DNA from: Prevotella sp.
GTDB lineage: Bacteria > Bacteroidota > Bacteroidia > Bacteroidales > Bacteroidaceae
DNA length: 64,000 nucleotides
NCBI GenBank assembly: GCA_024688365.1
Contig: JAILEG010000043.1
Span: forward strand, 60,694-124,693
Direction of reading: 5' to 3'
Position numbers and translations under genes: made by a program
The notes under the pieces: model-generated
What the model was told of the DNA's origin: nothing
Database searches by the model: none
Seen by the model: only the letters and a program-made list of their open reading frames with translations
Part shown: one piece after another, positions 17,693-26,861 of the stretch
Numbering within the stretch: position 1 is the first letter of the stretch
Layout: every line of letters begins with the position of its first letter

Positions 17693-19210
17693 TCAGTCGT
17701 CAATCAGGTTCTCACCCGTCATGTCAGCAGGCTGCTCCAGCCCCATGATGTGGAGGATGGAAGGAGCAACGTCAGCCAGACGGCCATTCCTCACCGTTGC
17801 CGAATTGTTGTCAGTCACATAGATGAACGGTACAGGGTTCAGTGAGTGGGCCGTGTTAGGCGTGCCATCCTCATTGATGGCATTGTCAGCATTTCCGTGG
17901 TCGGCAATGATGATGGCCTCATAGTCATTGGCCTTAGCGGTCTCGATAACCTCCTCAACGCAGTGATCAACAGCCCACACAGCCTTGGCGATGGCATTGT
18001 AGACACCCGTGTGTCCCACCATATCACCATTGGCGAAGTTGACAACAATGAAGTCATACTCCTGCGTCTTGATGGCACCCACCAGCTTGTCCTTCACCTC
18101 AAAGGCACTCATCTCCGGCTTCAGGTCGTAAGTGGCAACCTTCGGCGACGGTACCAGGATGCGGTCCTCACCCTCGTAAGGCTGCTCCCGGCCACCATTG
18201 AAGAAGAAGGTTACATGTGCGTACTTCTCCGTCTCGGCCGTATGGAGCTGCTTCTTGCCCAAGCTGCTGAGATATTCGCCCAGCGTGTTCATAACGTTCT
18301 CCTTCGGGAAGAGTACATGCACATCCTTGAAGTTGGCATCATACGGAGTCATGCAATAGTACTGCAGCCCCTTGATGGTGTGCATACCCTCCTCAGGCAT
18401 GTCCTGCTGGGTCAGCACCTGGGTGAGTTCCTTGGCACGGTCGTTGCGGAAATTGATGAAGATGACAACATCACCCTCCTGGATTGTTCCATCAACCGAA
18501 GAGTTGTTGATTGCCTTGATGAACTCATCGGTGACACCGTCAGCATAGCTTGCCTCAACTGCCTTCACCATGTCAGTGGCTTGATTGCCCTTACCCTCAA
18601 CGAGCAGGTCATAAGCCTCTTTCACACGGTTCCATCGCTTGTCACGATCCATTGCGTAGAAGCGGCCTATAACGGAGGCAATGTGCGCGCCATTGGCATC
18701 ACACACTTTCTGAATGTCAGCAATGAAGCCGGCACCACTCTTCGGGTCAGTGTCACGGCCGTCCATGAAGCAGTGTACGTAGACATCCTTCAGACTGTAC
18801 TCCTTGCCAATCTCAATGAACTTGAAAAGGTGATCCAGTGACGAGTGTACACCTCCTGTGGAGGTCAGCCCCATCAAGTGGAGCTTCTTGCCCGTCTTCT
18901 GTGCGTAGCTGTAAGCCTCCATAACACCAGGATTCTTCAGGATGTCGCCACTCTGACAAGCCTTGTTGATCTTCACAAGATCCTGATAGACGACACGTCC
19001 GGCACCAATGTTCAGGTGACCTACCTCAGAGTTGCCCATCTGACCGTCAGGCAGACCTACATTCTCACCAGATGCCTGCAGCTCAGAGTGTGCGCTGACA
19101 GCATTCAGATAATCTAAATATGGAGTAGGCGTGTTGAAGATAACATCGCCTTTACCATGCTTTCCGTTTCCCCATCCATCGAGGATCATCAAAAGAGCTT
19201 TTTTTGCCAT
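17693..19210 (-). CDS. gpmI: 2,3-bisphosphoglycerate-independent phosphoglycerate mutase
   Basis: A 505-residue, Mn-dependent glycolytic enzyme that interconverts 3- and 2-phosphoglycerate. It belongs to the alkaline phosphatase superfamily. [14 protein letters not shown] gives metal ligand Asp11, and [15 protein letters not shown] carries the phosphoserine Ser61. Later motifs [17 protein letters not shown] and ADHGNADN are intact. The Met at 19210 was chosen rather than 19279, because the longer version runs through the promoter. The open frame on the opposite strand is a shadow. Confidence 0.96.
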   Translation of the reverse strand: MAKKALLMILDGWGNGKHGKGDVIFNTPTPYLDYLNAVSAHSELQASGENVGLPDGQMGNSEVGHLNIGAGRVVYQDLVKINKACQSGDILKNPGVMEAYSYAQKTGKKLHLMGLTSTGGVHSSLDHLFKFIEIGKEYSLKDVYVHCFMDGRDTDPKSGAGFIADIQKVCDANGAHIASVIGRFYAMDRDKRWNRVKEAYDLLVEGKGNQATDMVKAVEASYADGVTDEFIKAINNSSVDGTIQEGDVVIFINFRNDRAKELTQVLTQQDMPEEGMHTIKGLQYYCMTPYDANFKDVHVLFPKENVMNTLGEYLSSLGKKQLHTAETEKYAHVTFFFNGGREQPYEGEDRILVPSPKVATYDLKPEMSAFEVKDKLVGAIKTQEYDFIVVNFANGDMVGHTGVYNAIAKAVWAVDHCVEEVIETAKANDYEAIIIADHGNADNAINEDGTPNTAHSLNPVPFIYVTDNNSATVRNGRLADVAPSILHIMGLEQPADMTGENLIDD

Positions 19211-19249
19211 AATTCTTTTCTTTATATTTTTATTATTGCGTTCACATTG

Positions 19250-19280
19250 CAAAGGTAGTGCAAAAGAACAAGAACGCAAA
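19250..19280 (-). promoter_or_regulatory. Promoter of gpmI
   Basis: The minus strand reads TTTG (19277-19280), 19 nt, TACCTTTG (19250-19257). It lies about 40 nt ahead of the gpmI start. Confidence 0.8.
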
Positions 19281-19299
19281 GAAAAGTCAGAGGAAATAC

Positions 19300-19430
19300 C
19301 TCCCCAGCCCCTCCAAAGGAGGGAAGGCCTGACGGGATAAGGCGGGAGACAACATCTTACGAAAGATGCAAAGGAGAGAAAACAGCCTATCCCCAGCCCT
19401 TCCCAAGAGGGAGAGGGCCTAACGGGACGA
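19300..19430. repeat. Two copies of the dispersed CCCCTCC/GGAGGG repeat
   Basis: CCCCAGCCCCTCCAAAGGAGGGA near 19302-19324 and CCCCAGCCCTTCCCAAGAGGGA near 19392-19413 are each followed by GGCCT-A/G-ACGGGA. Both also contain the core seen at 7445-7533. They fill the gap between gpmI and the next minus-strand gene; no ORF is supported here. Confidence 0.65.
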
Positions 19431-20570
19431 GATTTTCCTGTTCAGCCTGCTTTTGATTGACCTCAGTGCCTGTGCCGAGCAGCAGAAGGCAGCAGCCTTC
19501 TCCTCATCGCTGCGGCCCTCATGCTCCATGATGTAATAGAACGTCTCCTTTGGAGTGAACGCATAGCGGGGATTGTTGAGGACACAAGAGAGGTCATAGT
19601 CAATACTCGCCATGATGGCATTGACAGCAAGCTGCTCCCGCCGGCCCATCTGCGACAGGTTTCCGCCCTTCAATATGGTATAAAGTGTGTCGACACCGAG
19701 CTTCGTCTGCTCGATGGAATCAGCATTTTTCAACGCTTCTGAGCGTGACGGCACAGACTGTCTCAACCGCTCCAGCTCGCTTACCCTGCTATCTATCTCA
19801 GCCTTCATCTCCTCGATGGTGCTATCCTTCTTGCGGAGCGCGGCCTGGATGGTCATCTCAGTATCCGCCAACCGCCGCTGATACAGCCGTATCTGCCGGC
19901 GCATACGGTAGCGGAGCCACACGACAATCCCAGCCGCAAGCACCAAGAGGACTATGAAAGCATACGTGAAGAGAAGTTGCTGCCGAAGTGCCTCACGCTG
20001 TGCCAATGCCACCTCATAACGGTCCTGTATCTGCACAATCTCAATGTCTTTTTCCGGTGAAATGGTCAGAATCTGATGCTGCCGCACCCGTTTCCGCAAC
20101 ACGTCAATCAACTGTACCTGGTCTTTCCGGATGCGGGGCCTGAAAGCCTCAGCCTTCCCAATGAGCCACAAGGCGGAGTCACGCTGACCCAACTGATTAT
20201 AGACCGATGCCTTCCCAAGAAACACGTCGGCCATGCGGTGGCTCCGTTTGGCATCGTTGGCATGACGGGCTGCATGACCATAATAGTCTAAAGCCATCCT
20301 GTAAGCACCATCCTGGGCATTGAGCCGGGCTATGTGATAGTAAGTAAGGAACCTCAGTGAGTCGGTTCTGACGGTGAAAAGGCGTTTTTCGGCAGCCTTC
20401 AGCTGCATCATGGCATGCCTGGTATCATGACGTGCATCAAAAAAGGCAGCACTGTCAAGGCGCATACGGGTGATGCCGTCATCGGTTGCCGGATATTTAG
20501 GCAGCTGACGCTGGCTGCAGGCCATCAGCAAAGGCAGGACAAGGAGCAGGGTGGACATTCTTCTCTTCAT
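19419..20570 (-). CDS. TPR-containing membrane signalling protein (LuxR/DUF6377-like)
   Basis: A protein of 383 residues from the Met at 20570. It has a lipoprotein-like leader ([15 protein letters not shown]) and helical TPR-like repeats (about residues 50-170, [19 protein letters not shown]). One transmembrane segment follows ([23 protein letters not shown]), then a coiled coil ([20 protein letters not shown]). The C-terminal helical domain may be DNA-binding ([43 protein letters not shown]). The layout resembles the gene at 37973. The promoter lies so close that Met 20558 may be the true start. Confidence 0.75.
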   Translation of the reverse strand: MKRRMSTLLLVLPLLMACSQRQLPKYPATDDGITRMRLDSAAFFDARHDTRHAMMQLKAAEKRLFTVRTDSLRFLTYYHIARLNAQDGAYRMALDYYGHAARHANDAKRSHRMADVFLGKASVYNQLGQRDSALWLIGKAEAFRPRIRKDQVQLIDVLRKRVRQHQILTISPEKDIEIVQIQDRYEVALAQREALRQQLLFTYAFIVLLVLAAGIVVWLRYRMRRQIRLYQRRLADTEMTIQAALRKKDSTIEEMKAEIDSRVSELERLRQSVPSRSEALKNADSIEQTKLGVDTLYTILKGGNLSQMGRREQLAVNAIMASIDYDLSCVLNNPRYAFTPKETFYYIMEHEGRSDEEKAAAFCCSAQALRSIKSRLNRKISSR

Positions 20571-20575
20571 GTATG

Positions 20576-20607
20576 CAAAGGTAATGATTATCCCTGGCAC
20601 TGCCAAA
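20576..20607 (-). promoter_or_regulatory. Promoter of the TPR/membrane protein gene
   Basis: The minus strand reads TTTG (20604-20607), 20 nt, TACCTTTG (20576-20583). The predicted transcript start is about 20570, so the mRNA would be leaderless for the first Met or have about a 12-nt leader for the Met at 20558. Confidence 0.75.
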
Positions 20608-20700
20608 TCACAGTTGTGTCAAAACAGACAGTACATTTTTCTTAACCCACTGATACACTGACAGGTAACATCATGGAATGTGTCAGGCGCACGCAGGCTA

Positions 20701-20731
20701 TTGCAAAAGCTGATTTTCCTGTTTATCTTTG
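20701..20731 (+). promoter_or_regulatory. Promoter upstream of a short terminated leader
   Basis: TTG at 20701-20703, 20 nt, TATCTTTG at 20724-20731. The transcript would start near 20737 and meet a terminator-like hairpin before the next gene at 20881. Confidence 0.65.
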
Positions 20732-20736
20732 CACCG

Positions 20737-20822
20737 ACAAAAGTTCCAATGTTTGTCATCTGCATTTCATAAAACCGTGCCAGGGTGATTGCGTTTAAGC
20801 TCTGACACGGTTTTTTCTTCAG
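20737..20822 (+). ncRNA. Candidate small RNA or attenuator leader
   Basis: Between the promoter at 20701-20731 and the TonB-domain gene at 20881 lies a hairpin. AAACCGTGCCAG at about 20774-20785 pairs with CTGACACGGTTT with one mismatch, followed by TTTTTTCTTC. No reading frame of note lies inside. The transcript would be about 80 nt, either a free RNA or an attenuator of the next gene. The upstream gene points away, so the hairpin cannot serve it. Confidence 0.5.
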
Positions 20823-20880
20823 GACAAAGCATAGGGGCTCTTTACAGAAAAGACTATCCACCATTCAACAACATACAGGT

Positions 20881-21363
20881 ATGCAAAAGAAAAGATTATC
20901 CGCAGCTATCCTCAACCTCGCATTGGGAAGCTGCATCCACGTCCATGCAATGGGATTCCCGATGGATTCGCTGAAAAATGAGCCTAAGATCTGTGCTGAG
21001 CCATCCGTATCATACGTGCAGCATGACAGTTTAAAGACCGAGAAGGTCACGACAGGGACAAAAAATCCCAATGTCTTTGGCGAGCTGCTTCCCATGCCCA
21101 AGTTTCCAGGTGACCTGCTAAAGTTCATTGCCGACAACCTCCAATATCCACCGGTAGAGTGTTGCATACAGGGACGCGTCGTCGTAAAATTCTTTATAGC
21201 TCCCGATGGAACATGCAGCCAGTTCACCATTCTCCGCTCCGTTGACCCTCTGCTGGATAAGGAAGCCCTGCGTGTGCTGAGGCTGATGCCGAAATGGAAC
21301 TGCCCAAGCGGAATGAAGGGAGGCATGTGGTTCACAGTTCCCGTGACCTTCCGGTTGAGCTGA
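20881..21363 (+). CDS. TonB C-terminal domain protein
   Basis: A 160-residue protein with a signal-like N-terminus (LSAAILNLALGSCIHVHA) and a TonB_C fold in the last ~95 residues: PMPKFPGDLLKFIADNLQYP, IQGRVVVKFFIAPDGTC, DKEALRVLRLMPKWNCPSG..VPVTFRL. Stand-alone domains of this kind are common in Bacteroidales. Some act in signalling or energy transfer to outer membrane receptors, but the role here is unknown. It sits behind the promoter-terminator leader described at 20737. Confidence 0.85.
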   Translation: MQKKRLSAAILNLALGSCIHVHAMGFPMDSLKNEPKICAEPSVSYVQHDSLKTEKVTTGTKNPNVFGELLPMPKFPGDLLKFIADNLQYPPVECCIQGRVVVKFFIAPDGTCSQFTILRSVDPLLDKEALRVLRLMPKWNCPSGMKGGMWFTVPVTFRLS

Positions 21364-21457
21364 CTGTCACTGATAATCAGGAGGGGCGGCCTCCCTTGCG
21401 ATATCACGTCAGACCATTGGAGACCAAACAAAGGAGCTGCTGCAAAATACTTCACGA

Positions 21458-21497
21458 GCAATACTGTAATACTTCAGCAGAAGTATTACAGTATTGC
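21458..21497. repeat. Perfect 18-bp inverted repeat
   Basis: GCAATACTGTAATACTTC at 21458-21475 and its exact complement GAAGTATTACAGTATTGC at 21480-21497 flank loop AGCA. The genes on either side converge, so it could stop transcription, but no T tract follows. The adjoining TATTGCAGCCAAAGTACT (21492-21509) recurs near 37463 and 58765. Confidence 0.9.
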
Positions 21498-21614
21498 AGC
21501 CAAAGTACTGATGACAAAGATGGTCAATAAGAGATCAGGAGATGAACCTGTGTATCACTCCCAGGCCACTATGCCGGACCGACAAGGCAAAACGGGAAGT
21601 AAAACGGCTGAAAA

Positions 21615-22217
21615 TCAGAAATCAAAACTGAGCTGACCATCGCCCAAGAGGTTATAACTTCGGCGGTGATAAGGCGTTATGCCATGCTCACGGATGGCGG
21701 CACGGTGCTTCTTCGTGGGGTAACCCATGTTCGACTGCCAGTCATATTGCGGATATTCCTCGGCCAGGCCGAGCATGTAATCATCCCGATAGGTCTTGGC
21801 AAGAATGGATGCTCCGGCAATGGAGAGATACTTGCCATCACCCTTGACAATGGTGGTTGAGGGAAGGTCACGGTAAGGCCTGAACTTGTTTCCGTCAACG
21901 ATGACAGCCTCTGGGCGCACAGAAAGCTGATCCAGCGCACGGTGCATGGCAAGGATGCTGGCATTGAGAATGTTTATCCTGTCAATCTCCTCAGGGGTCA
22001 CAATGCCCACAGCCCATGCCAGGGCATCATGCTCAACAATCTCACGCAGGGCATATCGCTTCCTGGCAGAGAGCTGCTTGGAGTCGTTCAGCTGGTCATT
22101 CTGATAGTCGGGCGGAAAGATGACCGCCGCCGCATAGACACTTCCTGCAAGGCATCCACGCCCTGCCTCATCGCAACCAGCCTCAACAAGATTGTCATAA
22201 TAATGGCTTTTCAGCAT
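21615..22217 (-). CDS. rnhB: Ribonuclease HII
   Basis: A 200-residue enzyme that cuts RNA in RNA-DNA hybrids, including single ribonucleotides in DNA. The N-terminal VEAGCDEAGRGCLAGSVYAAAVI carries the metal ligands Asp16 and Glu17. VIVDGNKF gives the next Asp. KGDGKYLSIAGASILAKTYRD is the conserved substrate-binding region. The length is normal for RNase HII. Confidence 0.95.
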   Translation of the reverse strand: MLKSHYYDNLVEAGCDEAGRGCLAGSVYAAAVIFPPDYQNDQLNDSKQLSARKRYALREIVEHDALAWAVGIVTPEEIDRINILNASILAMHRALDQLSVRPEAVIVDGNKFRPYRDLPSTTIVKGDGKYLSIAGASILAKTYRDDYMLGLAEEYPQYDWQSNMGYPTKKHRAAIREHGITPYHRRSYNLLGDGQLSFDF

Positions 22218-22388
22218 GATCCAAACCTCTCAAACGTTAAAGAACCTTTCATCTTAACTTGATATAACAAAGAAAATACGCATTGTGAACTTTTATTGCG
22301 CACGTGATGCCTAATTTTGCAGACGTAATCCTCAAGAGGATTTACACCTTATTAATACACGTAGCATACAACTAAAGACAAAGCAATA

Positions 22389-22670
22389 ATGAAAAAGGAA
22401 ATGACCCTCACAGAGCGTAACGAAGCGTACAACGACCTCAGCCAGCTTTTCAATGATGCCAGCACATGGCTGCATGCCCCTGCGGCATGGCTCAGAAGAT
22501 ATTACAGCGCCATACTGGAACGGGAGGTGAGCAGCCGCCAGGCATCATTCATCACCCAGGCACAGCTATCATTCATCCTCGCCGTCTTCCCCATCATGCC
22601 ATCCGCACTGCTGCACGCAGCCTGCATAGGATGGTTCCTCGTGAGCCTGTACAAGTGCAGGAACATCTGA
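22389..22670 (+). CDS. Small hypothetical protein with a hydrophobic C-terminus
   Basis: This 93-residue protein has a charged, amphipathic N-terminal half (ERNEAYNDLSQLFNDASTWL) and a hydrophobic segment near the end (LSFILAVFPIMPSALLHAACIGWFLVSLY), probably one or two membrane helices. A TAATTTTG -7-like box lies at 22312-22319. Codon use looks like that of its neighbours. I do not recognise the family. Confidence 0.6.
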   Translation: MKKEMTLTERNEAYNDLSQLFNDASTWLHAPAAWLRRYYSAILEREVSSRQASFITQAQLSFILAVFPIMPSALLHAACIGWFLVSLYKCRNI

Positions 22671-22715
22671 GAGACGTTAACTCATGATGGTCTTGCCATA
22701 GGCGCAACCAGCCGC

Positions 22716-23933
22716 TCAGAACATCCTTGCCACCCGCCTGATGCCAGCCACCAACGCATCAACCTCCTCACGGGTGTTATAGAGTCCGAAGGAGGCACGC
22801 ACGGTGCCAAGTACACCGAGACGGTCCATCAGCGGCTGGGCACAGTGATGCCCCGTGCGGACGGCTATGCCAAGCTGGTCGAGCAACGTGCCCATATCCA
22901 TGTGGTGAATGTCGGCCACATTGAAGCTGATAACGGCATCCCCCCTGTCAGCCGGATGGCCATAGATGCGCATGCCGTCAATCTCACGTAGCCTTGACAA
23001 GGCATAATGGGTGAGGTCCTGCTCATGTGCAAGGATATTGTCCATGCCAAGAGCGGTAACATAGTCGATGGCTTTCGCCAGTCCGTGTGTGGCCACATAG
23101 TCAGGTGTACCAGCCTCGAACTTCAAGGGTGGACGCTCAAAAGTGGTCCTCTCAAAGCTGACATGCTCAATCATCTCTCCCCCACCCTGATAGGGTGGCA
23201 GCCTGTCGAGCCATTCCTCCTTGCCGTAAAGTACCCCCACACCGGTCGGACCGTACACCTTATGCCCGCTGAAAGCGAGGAAGTCGCAGTCAAGCTCCTG
23301 TACGTCGACCTTGAAATGAGGAACGCTCTGCGCACCGTCAACCACAACGGGCACACCATGCTCATGCGCAATGCGAATCATCTCCCTGACAGGGTTGATG
23401 GTTCCAAGCACATTGCTCACGTGGGTGAGGCTTACTATCTTCGTGCGGGAAGTGAACAGCTGCTCATAAGCATCCAGCTGGAGCTGCCCGTCATCAGTCA
23501 TGGGAATGACCTTCAGGACAATCCCCTTCCTGCTTGCCTGTAGCTGCCACGGGACGATATTGGAGTGATGCTCCATCGTGGAGACAATCACCTCATCGCC
23601 TTCCCGCATGAATGCCTCAGCGAAACTGGAGGCCACGAGATTCAGGCTCTCCGTTGTTCCACGGGTGAAGACGATCTCAGTGGTGGACCGGGCGTTGAGA
23701 AACTTCCGCACAGTCTCACGGGCAGCCTCATGGAGGTCAGTTGCCTGTTGCGACATCCAGTGGACTCCACGGTGGACGTTGGCGTTTACATTGAGGTATT
23801 CTTCCCTCATGGCATCCAGCACACACAAAGGCTTCTGCGTGGTGGCACCATTGTCAAGATAGACCAAAGGCTTTCCATAGACGGTGCGGGGGAGAATCGG
23901 GAAGTCGTCCCGGACTTGTTTCAGATTATACAT
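22716..23933 (-). CDS. sufS: Cysteine desulfurase SufS
   Basis: A 405-residue PLP enzyme that takes sulfur from cysteine for Fe-S cluster assembly. The PLP lysine is Lys225 in FSGHKVYGPTGVGVLYG. The persulfide cysteine is Cys364 in RTGHHCAQPLM. The short active-site loop marks it as group II (SufS/CsdA) rather than IscS. It is the last gene of the suf cluster, 134 nt after sufD. No sufE or sufU is seen next to it. Confidence 0.96.
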   Translation of the reverse strand: MYNLKQVRDDFPILPRTVYGKPLVYLDNGATTQKPLCVLDAMREEYLNVNANVHRGVHWMSQQATDLHEAARETVRKFLNARSTTEIVFTRGTTESLNLVASSFAEAFMREGDEVIVSTMEHHSNIVPWQLQASRKGIVLKVIPMTDDGQLQLDAYEQLFTSRTKIVSLTHVSNVLGTINPVREMIRIAHEHGVPVVVDGAQSVPHFKVDVQELDCDFLAFSGHKVYGPTGVGVLYGKEEWLDRLPPYQGGGEMIEHVSFERTTFERPPLKFEAGTPDYVATHGLAKAIDYVTALGMDNILAHEQDLTHYALSRLREIDGMRIYGHPADRGDAVISFNVADIHHMDMGTLLDQLGIAVRTGHHCAQPLMDRLGVLGTVRASFGLYNTREEVDALVAGIRRVARMF

Positions 23934-24024
23934 TTTTATTTTTTATTGTGCTGTTTGCCCACCAGCCTTATTGAGTTTACAGGTTTCCTTGCACGCTTAT
24001 TACGTTAACCCTGCCTGTCAACTT

Positions 24025-24067
24025 GGCAAAAGCTCCCCTCCCCTGGGAGGGGACGGGGGTGGGCCCC
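24025..24067. repeat. Dispersed CCCCTCCC/GGGAGGGG repeat between sufD and sufS
   Basis: CTCCCCTCCCCTGGGAGGGGA near 24033-24053 is an inverted repeat of the same kind as at 3314, 7517 and 16037, followed by CGGGGGTGGGCC. It lies inside the suf operon between two co-oriented genes. Confidence 0.6.
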
Positions 24068-25411
24068 TTACTTACACATCGGACACCCCTCGCACTTGTT
24101 CAGCTCGCCCCGGAAGCGTTTCTCGACCAAGTGATGGAGACGGTCACGAAGAGGCTCCAGCTCCATCTTGTCGATCACCTCATTGATAAAGGCGAACTCA
24201 AGGAGCAGTTTGGCTTCCTTCTGGTCAATGCCACGCTGCTGCATGTAGAAGAGGGCAGCATCATTGAGCTGGCCCACCGTGGAGCCATGATTGCACTGGA
24301 CATCATCGGCGTAAATCTCCAGCATCGGCTGGGTGAACATGCGGGCCGTCCTGCTGGCGCAGAGGTTGCGGTTATTCTCCTGCGAGAGTGTCTTCTGGGC
24401 ACCCTTGCGTACAAGGACACGCCCGGCAAAGGCACCGACAGCCTGGTCGTCAAGAACATACTTGTAAAGCTCATTGCTCGTGCAATGAGGCACCTGGTGG
24501 TCAATGAGCGTATTGTTGTCAACGTGCTGGCTCTTGTCGGCAATGACACAGCCGTTGCAGAAGCACTCACTGCCTTCGCCCTTGAATACAAGGTCGAGCA
24601 TGTTGCGTGTCACGCCATTATGCAACGTTATGACGTTGTGACTGACGCGGGAGTCACGTTGCTGCTCAATGTAGACGTTTGAGATACGGACGTTCTTGGC
24701 ATGAGTCTCCTCCAGGCAGTTCAGCTCCAGGCTGGCATTATCGGCCACATAGGCCTCGATAACCTGGGTGGCAAGGAAATTGCGGTCGTCAGCTGTATGG
24801 TCACAGAAGAGGAACTGCGCCTTCGCACCCTCCTCAAGGATTATCAGCACGCGGCGGTTGACCATCAAGTCGACATCCGAGCGCAGGATATTGATGACCT
24901 GCACGGTACGGTCCATCTGCACGTTCTTCGGAACATAGATGAAAAGTCCATCCTGCACCAGCATCGTGTTCAGAGCTGTCAACGCGTCAGTCTCCGTATG
25001 GGCAATACGTCCATAGTACTTCCGCACCAGCTCAGGCTGCTCAGCAGCCACACGGCCAAGACTGTCGACAATGATGCCATCATTGAGCTTCACCTTCGGC
25101 AAGGCCTTGGTGTAGAACTGGTCATTGACGACAAAATAAAGGGATGTACTGAGATTGGGAACGTCACACTTGAAGGTGGCATAAGGGTCAACCGGTATCT
25201 CAAGCCGGTTGAGATTCAGCCCATAATCTGGCTCAAAGAGCTTCTGGATGTCCGTGTACTTATATCGCTCCACCTTCTTTGAGGGGAAGCCCTGACGGCG
25301 GAAATCATCAAAAGCCTTGTCACGTACCTCATTGAGGACAGGGGCAGCATGTTCCTTTATCATCTGCTGCGCCTCATTATAGAGGTCTATATATTGTTTC
25401 TCACTTTGCAT
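24068..25411 (-). CDS. sufD: Fe-S cluster assembly protein SufD
   Basis: A 447-residue beta-helix scaffold partner of SufB and SufC. The SufBD core signature is clear: HNVITLHNGVTRNMLDLVFKG.., HVDNNTLIDHQVPHCTSNELYKYVLDDQAVGAFAGRV, and CNHGSTVGQLNDAALFYMQQRGI. It continues to the C-terminal CEGCPMCK. The protein supports cluster assembly in the cytoplasm. It is separated from sufC by 210 nt of G-rich minisatellite DNA, unusual within an operon. Confidence 0.95.
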   Translation of the reverse strand: MQSEKQYIDLYNEAQQMIKEHAAPVLNEVRDKAFDDFRRQGFPSKKVERYKYTDIQKLFEPDYGLNLNRLEIPVDPYATFKCDVPNLSTSLYFVVNDQFYTKALPKVKLNDGIIVDSLGRVAAEQPELVRKYYGRIAHTETDALTALNTMLVQDGLFIYVPKNVQMDRTVQVINILRSDVDLMVNRRVLIILEEGAKAQFLFCDHTADDRNFLATQVIEAYVADNASLELNCLEETHAKNVRISNVYIEQQRDSRVSHNVITLHNGVTRNMLDLVFKGEGSECFCNGCVIADKSQHVDNNTLIDHQVPHCTSNELYKYVLDDQAVGAFAGRVLVRKGAQKTLSQENNRNLCASRTARMFTQPMLEIYADDVQCNHGSTVGQLNDAALFYMQQRGIDQKEAKLLLEFAFINEVIDKMELEPLRDRLHHLVEKRFRGELNKCEGCPMCK

Positions 25412-25424
25412 TTCTTTCTTGCTT

Positions 25425-25621
25425 TAAGTTTGGGGATGGGGAGGTGATGGGTGGTGGGGGTGAATGTTGGATGTTGATGGATGGGGATTGAGTGGTGATG
25501 GGTGGGTGTTAAATGAAGGCAACTCAGAACAGAACAGGCTGAGAGTCATTCCTCAAACAACGAACATCAATCTTAATCTTCATCAACTTACCATCATCAC
25601 CCAACATTCAACACCCAACAC
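25425..25621. repeat. G/C-skewed minisatellite arms between sufC and sufD
   Basis: The plus strand has a GGGGATGGGGAGGTGATGGGTGGTGGGGG-type arm, degenerate, at 25431-25505. At 25593-25621 lies the complementary-type arm CATCACCCAACATTCAACACCCAACACC, again related to the CACCCAA heptamers at 16215. The two arms could pair over about 100 nt. No gene lies between them. Confidence 0.65.
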
Positions 25622-26377
25622 CTACTCAGCATCAACCTCTTCCTTTATCCAGTCATAGCCACGCTGCTCAATTTCCTTGGCAAGCTCAGGCCCGGCGGTC
25701 TTCACGATGCGCCCATTATAAAGCACATGGACCACATCGGGCTTGATCATGTCAAGAAGTCGCTCGTAGTGTGTGATGACAATCGTTGAGGTCTCGTTGG
25801 TGTGCATCTTGTTGACACCGTCAGCCACAATACGCATGGCATCAACGTCCAGCCCAGAGTCTGTTTCATCAAGAATACTCAGCTTCGGTTCAAGCATGGC
25901 CATCTGGAAAATCTCGTTACGCTTCTTCTCACCACCCGAGAATCCCTCATTGACACTGCGGTGGGAGAGCTTTGAGTCCATCCCGACCAGCTGGCGTTTC
26001 TCCCGCATCAGCTTCATGAAGTCGGCAGCCTTCAAGGGCTCCAGCCCCTCATAGGTGCGCTTGGCATTAATGGCAGCCTTCATGAAATTGGTCATGCTGA
26101 CACCTGGAATCTCCACCGGATACTGGAAGGAGAGAAAGAGCCCCTCACGAGAACGGTCCTCTGGCTTCATCTCCAGCAGGTTCTTGCCGTTGAAGACAGC
26201 CATACCGTCAGTGACCGTATACAGCGGGTTACCCGTCAGGACGGCACTGAGTGTAGACTTACCTGACCCGTTAGGTCCCATGATGGCATGTACCTCACCA
26301 TCCTTCACTGTGAGGTTGATGCCTCTCAATATTTCTTTGCCTGCAATAGTTGCATGCAGGTTTCTTACCTCTAACAT
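25622..26377 (-). CDS. sufC: Fe-S cluster assembly ATPase SufC
   Basis: A 251-residue ABC ATPase that drives the SufBD scaffold. Walker A GPNGSGKST is at residues 34-42. The signature region reads NEGFSGGEKKRNEIFQMAML, and Walker B is LSILDETDSGLDVDAM with the D-loop. ITHYERLLD holds the switch His. It lies 12 nt downstream of the small secreted protein gene. Confidence 0.96.
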   Translation of the reverse strand: MLEVRNLHATIAGKEILRGINLTVKDGEVHAIMGPNGSGKSTLSAVLTGNPLYTVTDGMAVFNGKNLLEMKPEDRSREGLFLSFQYPVEIPGVSMTNFMKAAINAKRTYEGLEPLKAADFMKLMREKRQLVGMDSKLSHRSVNEGFSGGEKKRNEIFQMAMLEPKLSILDETDSGLDVDAMRIVADGVNKMHTNETSTIVITHYERLLDMIKPDVVHVLYNGRIVKTAGPELAKEIEQRGYDWIKEEVDAE

Positions 26378-26389
26378 ATTATTTTTGCT

Positions 26390-26794
26390 TTATTTACTTT
26401 TAAATATGAACACGTTTATCAAGTCACTCAAGAGGTCGGCCACGAAGTCTGACGTGTGATAGCCTTCACGTGCTATCTTCTCCATTTCCTTCTGCCTGTC
26501 AGCCTCAGTAAACATGGACTCTGTATCGCTATTGTTGCTGAAGATACTCTTGGACTGCTTCCTGTAGGGAGCAACATCCCTAATGAAGGTGGAGCCTGTC
26601 ACACAGCGGAAAAGACGACTGTCATAAGGACGGGGTGATGCGGCAGAGCCCATGACTGAGGGGATTGTAGAGACGGAGTCGGCCTTGACACGCTCATCAA
26701 TGAGATATTTCCGCCAAGGCTCAGGCTGCCATGACTGGGCCTGAAGGGTCATTGTGAGCAACGCTCCAAATGCTATCAGGATGACTTTTCGCAT
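26390..26794 (-). CDS. Hypothetical secreted protein inside the suf operon
   Basis: A 134-residue protein from the Met at 26794. The longer frame to 26860 is rejected because its start gives no signal peptide. The leader MRKVILIAFGALLTMTLQAQS predicts export. The mature part is polar, with a Trp-rich start (WQPEPWRKYLIDER) and a helical end. No known domain is recognised. It lies 67 nt after sufB and 12 nt before sufC, so it is almost certainly co-transcribed with cytoplasmic Fe-S assembly genes, which is odd for an exported protein. Confidence 0.75.
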   Translation of the reverse strand: MRKVILIAFGALLTMTLQAQSWQPEPWRKYLIDERVKADSVSTIPSVMGSAASPRPYDSRLFRCVTGSTFIRDVAPYRKQSKSIFSNNSDTESMFTEADRQKEMEKIAREGYHTSDFVADLLSDLINVFIFKSK

Positions 26795-26861
26795 ATCAAC
26801 AGTATTTGTGTTATCAATGAAAGAGCCACACGGACATCCCTGTGTGCCTGAGAAACACACC

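Noticed and set aside
17846..18841. Open frame of 331 codons on the plus strand
   Set aside because: It lies fully antisense to gpmI, which has complete catalytic motifs; the frame is open because of codon bias and has no family-like motif.
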